Below, one piece after another: positions 32,890 to 45,200 of a DNA stretch of 64,000 nucleotides. The notes beneath the pieces were generated by a model. The model did not search any database and was not told the origin of the DNA. It saw only the letters and a list, made by a program, of their open reading frames with translations. Position 1 is the first letter of the stretch; each line of letters starts with the position of its first letter. The position numbers and the translations under genes were made by a program. Source of the stretch: Sarcophilus harrisii (Eukaryota; Chordata; Mammalia; Dasyuromorphia; Dasyuridae); assembly GCF_902635505.1 (NCBI RefSeq), contig NC_045426.1:672113087-672177086 (forward strand), read 5' to 3'.

Positions 32890-33245
32890 CTGAGGTTCAA
32901 GATGACCATGCTGACACTCTATTATCTCTTGACTCATGTATTTTTATTAGATGTTCCCTATACTTGGAATGCTTTCCTTCTTTACCCATCATCTGATTTT
33001 CTTCCAGTTCCAGCTGAAATCCCACTTTCTGCAAGAAGCCTGTCCCAGTGTCTCAATTCTAGTACCCTTTTTCTGTTGATGATTATTTGTCCTATATAGA
33101 ACTTGTTTGTGCATAATTGTTTGCATGTTATATCCCCCATTAGACTGTGAAAGCCTCAGAGGCAGGAACTGTCTTCTACTTTTCTATGTCAAGAACTTAG
33201 TGCTCAGCATATAGCAGGTATTTAATAAATGTTTATTGACTGCCA
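32890..33245 (+). mobile_element. L2 LINE 3' end
   Basis: 'tacttggaatgctttccttc', 'gcaagaagcctgtcccagtg', 'ggcaggaactgtcttctact' and the tail 'ggtatttaataaatgtttat'. Confidence 0.75.
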
Positions 33246-33284
33246 TGTATACAACAGAACTCAGTGTAATCAGATAATTTCAAA

Positions 33285-33765
33285 TCTGGGAGGCCTCTTA
33301 GAGGCCAACTTGTCCTGTTTTTCAACAAGGATCCCCTCAATACACCTCACAACTGCTCATTGAGCTCTTTAAGACCTCCGACCTCCATTAAAGAGTAACA
33401 GAGTCCTGAGCAAACACCTTTGACTTTGGGATAACTAATTTTTGCCTTCTTATAATTTCTACCCACTACACCTGGGCCTGCCCTTTGAAACTAAAGCAGA
33501 ACAAGTCAAAAACCTTTCATAACTATGTCCTCCCTGAGCCTTTGCTTTTACATATTCTACAATATTCTCAAGTCCTTCAAGCATCATCCTGACTGCCTAC
33601 TTCTGGATTCTCCAGGCTATTGATATCCTTCCTAAAATGGGGTACCCTGAACTGAATACAAGTGGTCAGACCAGGGTGGGATACAGTGGGCTAACATTTC
33701 CCTGGTGCTGGAATTCTCTGTGAAGCAACTGGAAATCAGAGAGGTCAAGTAGCCCAAGGCGACAT
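33285..33765 (+). mobile_element. L3/CR1-like repeat
   Basis: 'tggtcagaccagggtgggat' and 'acagtgggctaacatttccc' give the CR1-type 3' end after the 'ataactatgtcctccctgag' block. Confidence 0.6.
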
Positions 33766-33879
33766 GGTTAGTGACATGGTTAATGGGTTGCCAGAGGCAG
33801 GATCCCTGAGCAAAAAGTCCCCTGAACACGCCTGCGACTTCTCCAGCTCAGAGAGGTTCAAAAAGACAGATATTTTCCT

Positions 33880-34840
33880 AGAATCTTTCCTTACCCCATG
33901 GCCCCAGTGAATACTCAAGATTCAATATGGGCCACGATTCTTCCCCCACCCAAACCTTTCCCAGCCATCCCTTCCCCAAATGCCTGTTTCTGCTAAGGGC
34001 ATCATCATCCATCCACTTGCCCGGGTTTGAAACCCAAGAATCATCCCTCATTTCCAGTCATTTTCCAAATCTTCTGATTCACCTTCACACATATCCTTCC
34101 TTATCTCCATCCCCAGACTCACTGTCCTAGTTCTGACCTTCTTCACCTCCCACCTAGCCTAACCCTTAGGGTCTTTCTGCTTCCACTCTCTCCCCTTTCC
34201 AATCCATCTTCCCTATAGCTACCAAATTACTATTTCTTACACAGAAGTCTATGTCACTCCTCTACTTTTAAAATCTCCAAAGATTCCCTATTGCCCCTAG
34301 GATAAAATACAAGGCTGGTAACTAAATTCCTCCTCACTCTAACCTACCTTTCTAGACTGATTTCAGATTATTTCCTGATCCCCAAATAAAACATGCTACC
34401 TCCCATCTCTGTGCCTGTACATAGGGAATCTCTCTTTTCTTCCCCCTGACCCATACCTGGGATACATTTCCACCCCTAAGAAGCCTTAGCTTCCTTCAAG
34501 CCCAGCATGGGTGGCAAACTTTCCTGATGGACCCCAAGAAAGCCCTCTCCCTCCTGAAATTACACAAAGTTGACTTCCCTGTGTATTAGGTTACTCCACT
34601 GAAGTGCAGGCTCCTTGAGAACAGGGGCTTCTCTCACTGGGAGCCTTTGCACAAAGATGTGATAACCACTTGTTGGGTACCGGGTGAGCTAGATGGTCTC
34701 TTAAGGTCTCACCCAATTCTTATAATTCAGTATTGTCTCTTCCCAGTAGTAAATTCCTTGTATTTCAATTTGATTTTGGTATCCCCAAGCTTATTATATT
34801 ATCTTATGTATGGTAGGTGCTTAATCAATGCTGAATTGAA
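33880..34840 (+). mobile_element. L2 LINE pieces
   Basis: 'aaagattccctattgcccct', 'gccttagcttccttcaagcc' and 'ggtaggtgcttaatcaatgc' are in L2 order and may be one long degraded copy. Confidence 0.55.
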
Positions 34841-35590
34841 TCTAATTCAAGCCCTCATTTTACAGATAAGGAAACAGATTCAGAAAGGCTTACTTAGTTG
34901 AAATAAACAAGATTTAAATGGCAAAGTCAAGAAAGTCTAGCAAGCCCCAAACCTTGACACCTCTGACTTCCACACACTACCCTGCCTCCTTCTACTTAGC
35001 CGGGATGCTATCAAAGGGATTACCATCTGGAGTAGAAAGTTGAACTTGCTTCCTAAGCTCCCTTTCAAGGAATTTCAATTCTATGGGAGGAAATACAGGC
35101 TATATATTTGCAGTCAAGTGATCTTGGTTCAAATCTCAGCTCTGTGTGACTCCAACAAATAATGTAATCTTTCTGGCCTCATTTTTCCTGTTCAAAAAAT
35201 GGGAACAACAACACTTGTACTACTTACTTGGTGGTATTTGTATTCCTTACAGTGCTATCAATATGACAGTGATTCTACTTAACAGTTTATTTTCCTCTAT
35301 TTTTCTGTCTGCAGTAAAAGTTACTGCTGCCTTCAAAATGTTAGGCTTGACTTTGTACTGCACTATAACTTCTTATGATAAAGGAAGAGACTCCAAGGAC
35401 CTTAGAGACCATCTAGTCCCGCTTCCCCTACTTGTGAAACTCCATTTGCCCAAACAAGAAGGTAAATTCCTCCAGAGTGGGGGTCTTTTTTACCTACTTG
35501 CCCCCATTCCTATGCCAAGCTCTAGATCAGATTCTTCTTCCATGGGGAGATTAAGAAAAGAGACCAGAAACAGACTGGAGGAAAGGTTTT
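34840..35590. other. Intergenic downstream of CD320
   Basis: Short MIR-like (35,090-35,230) and CR1-like (35,375-35,460) traces; otherwise nothing recognised. Confidence 0.4.
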
Positions 35591-36139
35591 AAATTTTGGG
35601 AAATCATTTTAATCACTAAAATGTCGATCACCCTAGATGTTGGGCTGTCCTCCTCCTCATCTGTAGCCCATGTGGGAGCTGAATGGAGTGTCTCACCCCT
35701 GAGCCAACAGCCCGGCCTGGTGGCTGATACCAGGGACCCCAGCCTTGCCCAACAAAGAGCACTGGCCCTGAAACCAGCTGCATGGGGGAGTGATTGGGCA
35801 TGTGACTACCTCTGGAGCCTGCAGCCAATTCCCACTCCTACCCCCGTAGGAGGCAGGATGTTGCAAAGAATCAGGACCCACACCCATCCGGCCTTATCCA
35901 AGGGGTGCCGGATGCAAGGCCTCCCAGGGTGGTAGAAAAAGGCAACAAGGTCAGGACCTGTCCGCTGCCTTCAACAGAGAGGTAGCTTGTGATGGAGGCC
36001 ATGGGGAAGAGTCCTCTGTAGCTAACGACCTCTCTCCCCCTTTGCTTCTCCTCCTCCTGGAGGACTCAGTTTGGCCCCAGGGCAGCCTGGGCCACTTTCA
36101 CAAATGGACAAGCAATCCTGGAGGCCATAGAGCTGGCCC
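35590..36139 (-). other. CD320: Probable CD320 3'UTR
   Basis: GC-richer, repeat-poor sequence follows the CD320 stop on the minus strand. ATTAAA (35,613-35,608) would place the transcript end near 35,590. The end point is inferred. Confidence 0.5.
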
Positions 36140-36294
36140 TCAGATTGAGGATGACGGTGTCCTCTCAGGCATCAGCAGAGAATCCTTCACAACTTCTACC
36201 AGGTGTGGTTGGGGGAGGAGGCGCCACCGGACTTGGGCCCAGGTCTGGCAACACACAAGCAGACAGGCGGCAGCCAGAATTCCACTTAGGGCGG
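36140..36294 (-). CDS. CD320: CD320 terminal exon (membrane helix and tail)
   Basis: After the acceptor TTTCAG the frame gives [20 protein letters not shown], the second half of the membrane helix. A short basic cytosolic tail with [13 protein letters not shown] follows. Stop TGA at 36,142-36,140. Confidence 0.88.
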
Positions 36295-39200
36295 CTGAAA
36301 GGAAAAAAAATCAGACTCAGAAAATGTCAGTGCTAGAAAGGACCTTACCCTCCCCATTTTTCAAAGCATTGAAATAAGGGTTAGAGAAAGATGTAACCTG
36401 GTGCCACAAGGCAGGTCGGTGGTTAAGTCCTAGATTTGAACTCACACCTTTCGACTCCAGCTGTGGAGCTCCCCATCTCTCCACCCTGCACCTCTACCCC
36501 TGGTCATCCAAAAGACCTCCACCAGAGCCACAAGGCAAGGGCACCCTACCCCACAACCCGCGGGCACACTAGCAAAGGTCATTTTAGACTGCTAACAGAC
36601 ATTGCTTTGAAGTCTGGGAACTCCCAAAACTCTCAGGGAGGAGGTGGAAGAGGGAGCTGTTCCAATGGGACAGGGCAGCAAAGAAGGGCTTAATCCAGAT
36701 TTCAGGAACATGAAAGAGAATAAATACAAACATGGAGCTTGCGTGAAAAGCACACTGGGCACTGACAGCAGAATGAACTGTAGCTGGTAGGAAAACCAAG
36801 AAAATTTCCCTTTTCTTCTGCTTTTGTTTTGTCTGTTTTTTTTTTTTTTTGTTTTTTTTTTGATAACAGCTTTTTATCTTTCAAACAAAGAGTTTTCAAC
36901 ATTCACTTTTGCAAAACCTTGTTTTCCTAATTTTTCTCCCTTCCTTCCCCCCATCCCCTCCAAATAACAAGTAATCCAACATAGGTTAAACATGTGCAAT
37001 GCTAAGAACATTTCTAACTAGACTTCATTTTCTGAAACTCTCTCTGTGTTCTACAAGTTGGCCTCAATTCCAAACTCTTACTCTGCTCATCACCTCTGCT
37101 CAGGGGGGCCTCTCTCTCTCTCTCTCTCTGACATCAGGGAACCCCTCCCTGATCCTCCAAAAAGGAGGCTTTGCAGCTTCTGCATGTTGGCTTCTTCCTT
37201 TAGATTGCAAGCTTCTTGAGAGCAGGGGCAGTCTTAGGCCTTCTGCTGTGTCCCAGGCTTAGCCAAGCACAGTTCCCTGGCAGTAATGGGCATTCTAGCA
37301 GTGTTTACTGACTCTGACTGGAACAACCAAAATGGATTTTTTAGCCACGTGGAGGAAAGGAGGAGAGTAAAAGGGCAGAGACTGGATCATGACTGAAAAT
37401 AGAGCAGAAGTAGCTCAATCCTTAGTTGGCTTGTTTTCTCTGCCAAGAAGAATGAGCATCAGACTGGGAAGAACATTGAGAAGAACAGAAAAGGTGCCGC
37501 CAGCCTGGGGAGGGATAGATGTGGGCTGATCACAGAGGGCCAGAGAACAGAATCGGCAAACTACAAGCCAACCAATCTCACAATGTTTATTAGACTAGAT
37601 AAAGGAAATCCTGGAGGGAGACTGGAAGAGTTCACATGTAGATAAGGGACTGAACTTGTTCATTTTCTCCTGGGGGCAGAACTAAAAGCAATGGACAGAA
37701 GTTGAAGTAAACCTGCTTAGATGTCAGGAAAGTGTTCCTAGCAAGGAAAATGGGCTGCCCCAAGAGGTATTTTTCACCCCTCATTGCTAGATGACTACTT
37801 GTTGAGGAAGTTGTGGAAGGGGTTGAGTTAGATGGCTTGCAAGACTCTTTCCAACCCAGAGTTTAGTACTGGCAGGACCTAAGTCACAACAGAAGCTGAG
37901 CAGGCACCCGGGCTACCCAAGGGTCTCACCTGCTGCCATGACCAGGCCATACGCGCTTCGTCTTTCCGAAGGTGTGAGGCTTCCACGACCTGGAGTGGTG
38001 TTCTGGTCTTCAGGAGCTTGTGTCACCCCTGAAATGGAAGCATCCTCAGGTCAGCTGAACCTAAGTGGTCCCCCATGGTCAGCTATATCTAAAGCTAAAG
38101 GCATTGAAGGCTTCCTGCATTTCTGAGCCTGAAAGTACCACCAGGGTATACCCATCTGAGAATATAGGCCAGAACTAGATAGGTACAGACACAATTACAT
38201 GCTCCTCCCCAAACTGGAGCTCCCTGATCTCTGAGGGTCAGAATCAGTGAGAAACTGGAATGTGACTCAGAGATCTCCCCCACTCTCAGCACTGCCTTTG
38301 TGCTCCATCACTACTCTATCAGTTCTTATTGTCTGACTTAGTGCCCAGTCTCTGCCTGGAACAAGGCAGTGGGGAAAAGAACCAAATCAAAGACTCAGGG
38401 AATTTCTGGTTTGGAAAGGACCTTAGGGAAAATTAAGTGATATTAAAGAAAACAACATGGAAATCAAAAAAAGAAAGAAAGCTGCCCAACACCACAAAAC
38501 CCACTCAAGATGGATGCTTCGAGGTCAGCCTGGCCCTTCTACCTCTCTCAGGGCTGTCTAAAAAAGTACCTGAAGAAAGCCCCCAAGAAGTACCTTATGG
38601 CATTCTCTGCCCTCCCCTCCCAGAAATGTCAGAGCCTTCTCAGAGAATACTGCAAAGGCTGAGCACATCATGTGCTTCCCAGCAGCTGAGAGAGCCCAGG
38701 CCCAGGCCAGAGGAAGGAGTATCCAGGCCAGCAGCTGGCAGCCCACCTCTCAAAGTGAAGATTCTCTACAAGGTGCACAAGATGCTGTGGCCACCTCAGC
38801 CCTCCACCCCCCACAGCAGAGAAAATCTATACCTGCTCCTAGGTGGGCATCACGTGGAGGCGCGGCCATGAAGGTTCCAGACTTGATGGAACCAATATTC
38901 TAAAAGCCGACCGCAGAGATGCTGCCCCCACTCAGGGACACTTACCGGTGGTCACAGTTATCCCATTGATGCTCAGAGTTCCTGAAGGGACAGCACTCCC
39001 ATCACCTGGGATGGGAGACACAGATAAAGTGGCAGTTTCTGTTGTCCCTGCAACAAAACCAATCTGCCTCAGGTCAGTGGCCCAGGGGGAGAGGGAGCCG
39101 AAGATTCTTCAGAACCAGAAAGGAGACGCTGCCCACACTCAGGGACACTTACCAGTGGCCATTGTTAACCCAGTGGTACTCTGATTTCCTGAAGGGACAG

Positions 39201-42200
39201 CACCTGGAGTGACAGACTCAGCTAAAGTGGCAGCCTGATTGAAGGGAGTTCCTGTTGTCCCTGCAATGAAACCAGTCAGCCTCAGTCCCTATGGAGAGAT
39301 CTCCTCTTTCACCCTGAGGTTTCTCTGACTTTATCGTGTCCTGGGAAGCTCGTTAGTGGGAAGATCTCATCATCTTGCTGTGGAACTTTACTTCATCTGA
39401 CCCTTGGACCTTCTGATTGGAAGATAGGGCCATGAACCCCTCCCCCGCCCAGTCCATCCCCTACTCAGAGAGGGAGCTCATCTCAAAATTCAAAACATCT
39501 TTCTCACTTGGCTGAACAACTTCAGGACTTCTCTGACTGACTCTTCCCCCATTCCCCCAAAGCAAGTGGTCCTCCTCACTCCTAAATTCGTTGTTGCATC
39601 CTTGATGCTTGGCACCCAATAGGTGCTTTTACTAACTCGGACATCTGAGACCAAAAGATGGAGGAACGTCCCCTGGCCAGTGTTCCAGAGATGCACCAGA
39701 ATCCAGTGGCCTGAGGAACGCAGGTCAGCACTGGCCGGATCTAGACTCCCTCTCTAAATTGTAAGTCTCCCATTGATTCCCATGGTACTGCAGCTGGCTG
39801 GGATTGGAAGACAACCTATGTTTCACAACATCCACTGTCTAATCTCCACCTCCATTTTATTCTATCTTAGCATCAAAGTCAAAGGATGAATTCCACAAGG
39901 GCTTTTGAAAGTCTCTCCTTCCTCAGGCATCCAAGGTATAAGCTCTTAACTTCTCTCTTTCTCTGGAACTCTAGCTGACTGAAAGGGCACAGTATGTAAG
40001 CATGTGCACACATACCCCTCGCCCCCCATGAACACTCACCACAATGATGTTCGTCAATGCCGCTGGCACAGTCTGGGTGCCCATCACACACCCATGCATG
40101 TGGGATGCATACTCCTGGAGCACATTGGAACCCTTGCTTGGCACACCCCAGCGAGGGCATCTTTGAACGGCGCTTCCTACAGTCCACAAGCCGTTCATCT
40201 GTGCCATTGGGACAATCGTTGATCCCATCACAAAATCGATATTCAGCCAGGCAGGGAGGTGGGGGACAGCTGGGTTCAATCCACAGGTCAACACACTGGG
40301 GTCCCTCACATCTGAGAGGGGAACATGTCTCAGAGGGGCACCGCTCCTCCCCCTGGGCACAAGCCTCTACTCCTATTCACAGGTAAAAAGAAAGGTTACA
40401 GATAATCTTAATGGAGGTTGTTACAATAGAATTAGGTTATAAGCTAAAGTAATTGTATTGAAAACTTTTTCTCAAGACTTGGGGACCACAAGAGAAAATG
40501 TGGAGTCCAGGGAAAGGTGGGATATCCTTAGTAATCGGAAGGAGGGAAGGCTAATGCTGGAGACTCTCTTCAGACTCTGTAGGGCTACAACTGATGGAAC
40601 CCATTTACTCCGGCCCAGACAGATTAACCCATGTCCTCTTGGTTAGTCTTTAGTATCCTTACAGGCTCTTGCAATCCCTTCTCCACAACACAAACATAAT
40701 TCTTTACTAGCCTAATGACAAATTACAAAGAAGGAATGTAGCACAGAAAGTTGTAGAGTTTCAAGGGACAAAGGGGTACCCATACAATTGGTTGAGCCCA
40801 GCTCAGTCCTGCTCCGGGCTGGGTGACTTCCCCGTTACCACCTACTTACGGCAGGAAGTTTCATCTCTGCCATCTAAGCAGTCCTTGTCACCGTCACACA
40901 GCCACTCAGAGGGGATGCAGATGCCATGGCCACATGGGAACTTTGAGGGTGGGCATGGCTCCTCAGTGCCTGGGAAACAGGGGCAAAAAGAAAACCTAAA
41001 TGACAGGACATCCACAGGCTAGCCTAAAGCAGCGAAGCTGGGATGTCCCATAAGACAACAGAACACAGTGGGGGTGAGAAGGAGCCTGACTTGGAATCAG
41101 CAGCCCCTGTTCTTGACTCCCACCTTTACTCCATAAAGCTCTAAGCTTCCTTCTTGGATTATTGTCTCTAAAAGTGAGGAGAAAAGTGAGAGGAAGAGAA
41201 GGAAGAACTGAATGAATGGATGGAGGGGCAGATAAATAACAAAATAATGTCCCAGGCCTCATTAATTTCTTTTTTTTTTTTTTTTTTTTATTCTTGAATT
41301 TTCTTTTTTTTTTTTTTTTTTTTTATTTAATAGCCTTTAATTTACAGGATATATACATGGGTAACTTTACAGCATTAACAATTGCCAAACCTCTTGTTCC
41401 AATTTTTCACCTCTTACCCCCCCCCCTCCCTAAATGGCAGGATGACCAGTAGATGTTAAATATATTAAAATAAAACTTAGATACACAATAAGTATACATG
41501 ACCAAAACATTATTTTGCTGTACAAAAAGAATCAGACTCTGAATTATTGTACAATTAGCTTGTGAAGGAAATCAAAGATGCAGGTGTGCATAAATATAGG
41601 GACTGGAATTCAATGTAATGGTTTTAGTCATCTCCCAGAGTTCTTTTTCTGGGTATAGTTAGTTCAGTTCATTACTGCTCCATTAGAAATGATTTGGTTG
41701 ATCTTGTTGCTGAGGATGGCCTGATCCATCAGACTGTCATCATCTAGTATTGTTGTTGAAGTATATAATGATCTCCTGGTCCTGCTCATTTCACTCAGCA
41801 TCAGTTAGTGTAAGTCTCTCAGGCCTTTCTGAAATCATCCTGTTGGTCATTTCTTACAGAACAGTAATATTCCATAATTTTCATATACCACAATTTATTC
41901 AGCCATTCTCCAACTGATGGACATCCATTCAGTTTCCAGTTTCTAGCCACTACAAAAAGGGCTGCCACAAACATTCGTGCACATACAGGTCCCTTTCCCT
42001 TCTTTATAATCTCTTTGGGATATAATCCCAGTAGTAACACTGCTGGATCAAAGGGTATGCACAGTTTGATAACTTTTTGAGCATAGTTCCAAACTACTCT
42101 CCAAAATGGTTGGATTCGTTCACAACTCCACCAACAATGAATCAATGTCCCAGTTTTCCCACATCCCCTCCAACAATCATCATTATTTTTTCCTGTCATC

Positions 42201-45200
42201 TTAGCCAATCTGACAGGTGTGTAGTGGTATCTTAGAGTTGTCTTAATTTGCATTTCTCTGATTAATAATGACTTGGAGCATCTTTTCATATGACTAGAAA
42301 TAGTTTCAATTTCTTCATCTGAGAATTGTCTGTTCATATCCTTTGACCATTTTTCAATTGGAGAATGGCTTGATTTTTTATAAATTAGAGTTAATTCTCT
42401 ATATATTTTGGAAATGGGCCTCATTAATTTCTCCTGGAAAAGCTGGATCTTCATTAATTGTGAATGCATTGGTTGCAAATGTAGAAATCTTGACAGCAAG
42501 GAAAGATTCTTGAGTTTTGTTTTCTCCTGGAAGCTATTGGACCCCTTTCTAACTCATTTCTCCCTCCTCCAAATTACATAGGCTTTCCCCTTTCAACATG
42601 GTCCCCCTAAACTGAGTGATCCAACTATTATGGAGACTTATGAGGGAAATGGCTAGCTCACTTGACCTGATTGAGCCTTAGCAGCAGTTTGACCAGCTGA
42701 GGCCACTGCACCATCTTTCCAAAGTGGGGAAGGGATTCCTTGGGATATATGCCATTTTTAGTGAAGGAGCTTGGGGAGGGGGAAGCTGCAGGACCACAAG
42801 CCACAACTAGATGAGCTGCACCAGAACAGAGAGCCAGCATGGTACAGCAAAAAGCATACTAGACAGAGAACACTTTAGACCAAAATCTAAAGCAGAGTTT
42901 CTTCCACCCACAACCCCTTTTTGCCAGACATATTTTTCTGTGATTGTGGTTACTAAGTATATAAAATATATCTCCATATAGGCACATGCCTACATATAGT
43001 TATATAAAATACATTACAAATCAAACATTTACTGATAATAAATCATAAAGAAATTTATTTTAAAACAAATTTTTGGTATTTTTGGTATATGATTTTACTA
43101 TTTATTAAAGATGAAAACAAATCTACATAGTAATGAGATGGATGTATTTGTTTATTTTTACATAAATAATTAAATCTTGGCAGAATATTCGATACTTTTT
43201 ACTGTTGCCAAATTTTTTTGTGACCTCCACATTCATAATCCCAGATGGGGTCTCTACCCATAGTTTAAGAAGCTTTGGTTTTCAAATCCTGCCTCAAACA
43301 CTAGCTGTATACCCCTAGGTAAGTCACTTCTCTGCCTCAGTTTCTTCAACTATAAAAAGGGAATAAAGTGTTTTGAAAACTATAAATGACCTTATATGTC
43401 TATTTTGGTTATTATTAAAGTTAGTAAAATGGCACACACCTAGGCAGAGAAAATGGAAATTATCAAACTAACTCACTTTATTGAGGACTAAATTTAGAGT
43501 TAGAGTGGGGAAGTGATTTATATTCAAGGACTGAATTTAAACCCACATTTTCTAACTTCAGAAGTTACCATGGCCACCCCATACTACTTTCCAAATACGT
43601 GGCTCCCATCTTTTTATACCTGTCCCTTATTCACAAGGAAACAGAAAAGTAGAAGCTTCCCTTATTCTCAGCCCTGCATTCACTTGTCTCTGCCTCCCCA
43701 AAACAGTTGCCCTCACAGAAACTCTTCACAGAAACTCTTCCAAACCTCTTCCAAGGTTCCAAGAACCTGCTGTACTTCCTGGAGGAGGTGGAAGGTACCT
43801 GCCCCAGGCCACATCTCTTTCCCAACAACCAGGTGCTGTTCCCAAAGAGAGGCGCCACCAGGGGAAAGCAGGAAAAGAAACAGGACTATCTCAGCCCTGA
43901 CCTTCTTCTCTTCTAGGATAACAGGTTCCTGGATATAGGAAGAGTAAATCAATAAAGGTTTCTGACTTGGTAGAGCCAAGAGTTATGAGTGCAGGCATAG
44001 CTAAACCAAGCCAAGCTACCAGCTGCAGTGATTTATCCATTAGTTTTCTGAATGGACAAGGCTCTCATTACCTGATTTGGGGGACACAGTTAATAAGGTG
44101 TGATCTCCAAAAGCTTTCAGGACTATTGAAATGGAACCAGCCACAGCTCAGCAACTCTCAAGGAAATGGGAGTCTCGGTCCCTGTACCTGACTGATCTGG
44201 ACTAAAGCTCTGAGTCTTAGACTACCAGCACTGACCGTGGAAAGCATCTACACAGGAGATTTCAGAGCTCTAAGATGACTAAGAGTCTCGCCAAGCTGAG
44301 GGAACCTTCACAAATCCTAGCTAGCCAGTGCCTCTCCCCAAACTAAAGCCCTTTTCTTGGTAACAAAATAGGGAGTAGGGGCTATACTCTACTCAGCTCT
44401 TCATGTCCTATCCTGCCTCCTCACCACCTGAAATTTCATCATCATGCAGACTAACTCAACCTCCTCAGAAACTATTCCCTAGACTGGAGTGCCAGTGGGA
44501 GAGCATGAAACTCTTCAAAGTCTTCTTTTATGGAGAGCTTAGAACCTTGCAAATAATTTGTGTTTATTGTCTACTATCATTGTCACTCCCACCACCTCTA
44601 CCTTCTCTTAATCGTGTACATTCTCATCCACCAAACCTCATCTCCTAGCCAAGGAGAGCCAAAGGATGCATCACACATGGACTCCTTTCCATTGCATCTC
44701 TCAGCAAAGGGCTCGAGGCTCTCTCCAAGTTTCATTAACTAAATTAAAAAGTGATAGGCCCACACATACATACATGGTCACACATGAACACATGAATGCA
44801 CATGTGCTCCTTTGTTACCATATTGCTGGGACAGACGTCTTATATCCTAGAAGAAAGGAGGCCAAAAAGCTCCACAAAATAGGAGGCTTTACAGAACCTT
44901 TATTTCAACTGCTTTGTTTTACAGAAAGGGCAAAGGAGATCCTATTTACTCAAGGTCACCCACTGAGTTAAGCACAAAGTTGGAGCTTGAACCCAGGCTT
45001 TCTGACTTCCAGGGGCAAGGCCCTTTCCAAAAACATTTTATGAGTATAGGTTTTGCCTTCCCACTACAAGCTTCTTACATAGCAAATCATCTCTCATGGT
45101 CCATTTAAGCAGTTGCCTCTATTTCTTCTGTATTTGCTCATTATTTCCTCAGTCACCTTTAGTTCTGCCAAGCCGGATGTTATCTACTCACCATGGCCCA

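Noticed and set aside
38946-39260. CRISPR-like or satellite array
   Set aside because: Only two units, both coding exons with splice sites.
39971-40360. 129-codon minus frame across the CD320 class A exon
   Set aside because: Wrong phase: it lacks the cysteine pattern that the real frame shows.
41819-42499. 226-codon minus frame
   Set aside because: It is L1 ORF2 with some host sequence at its start, not a host gene.
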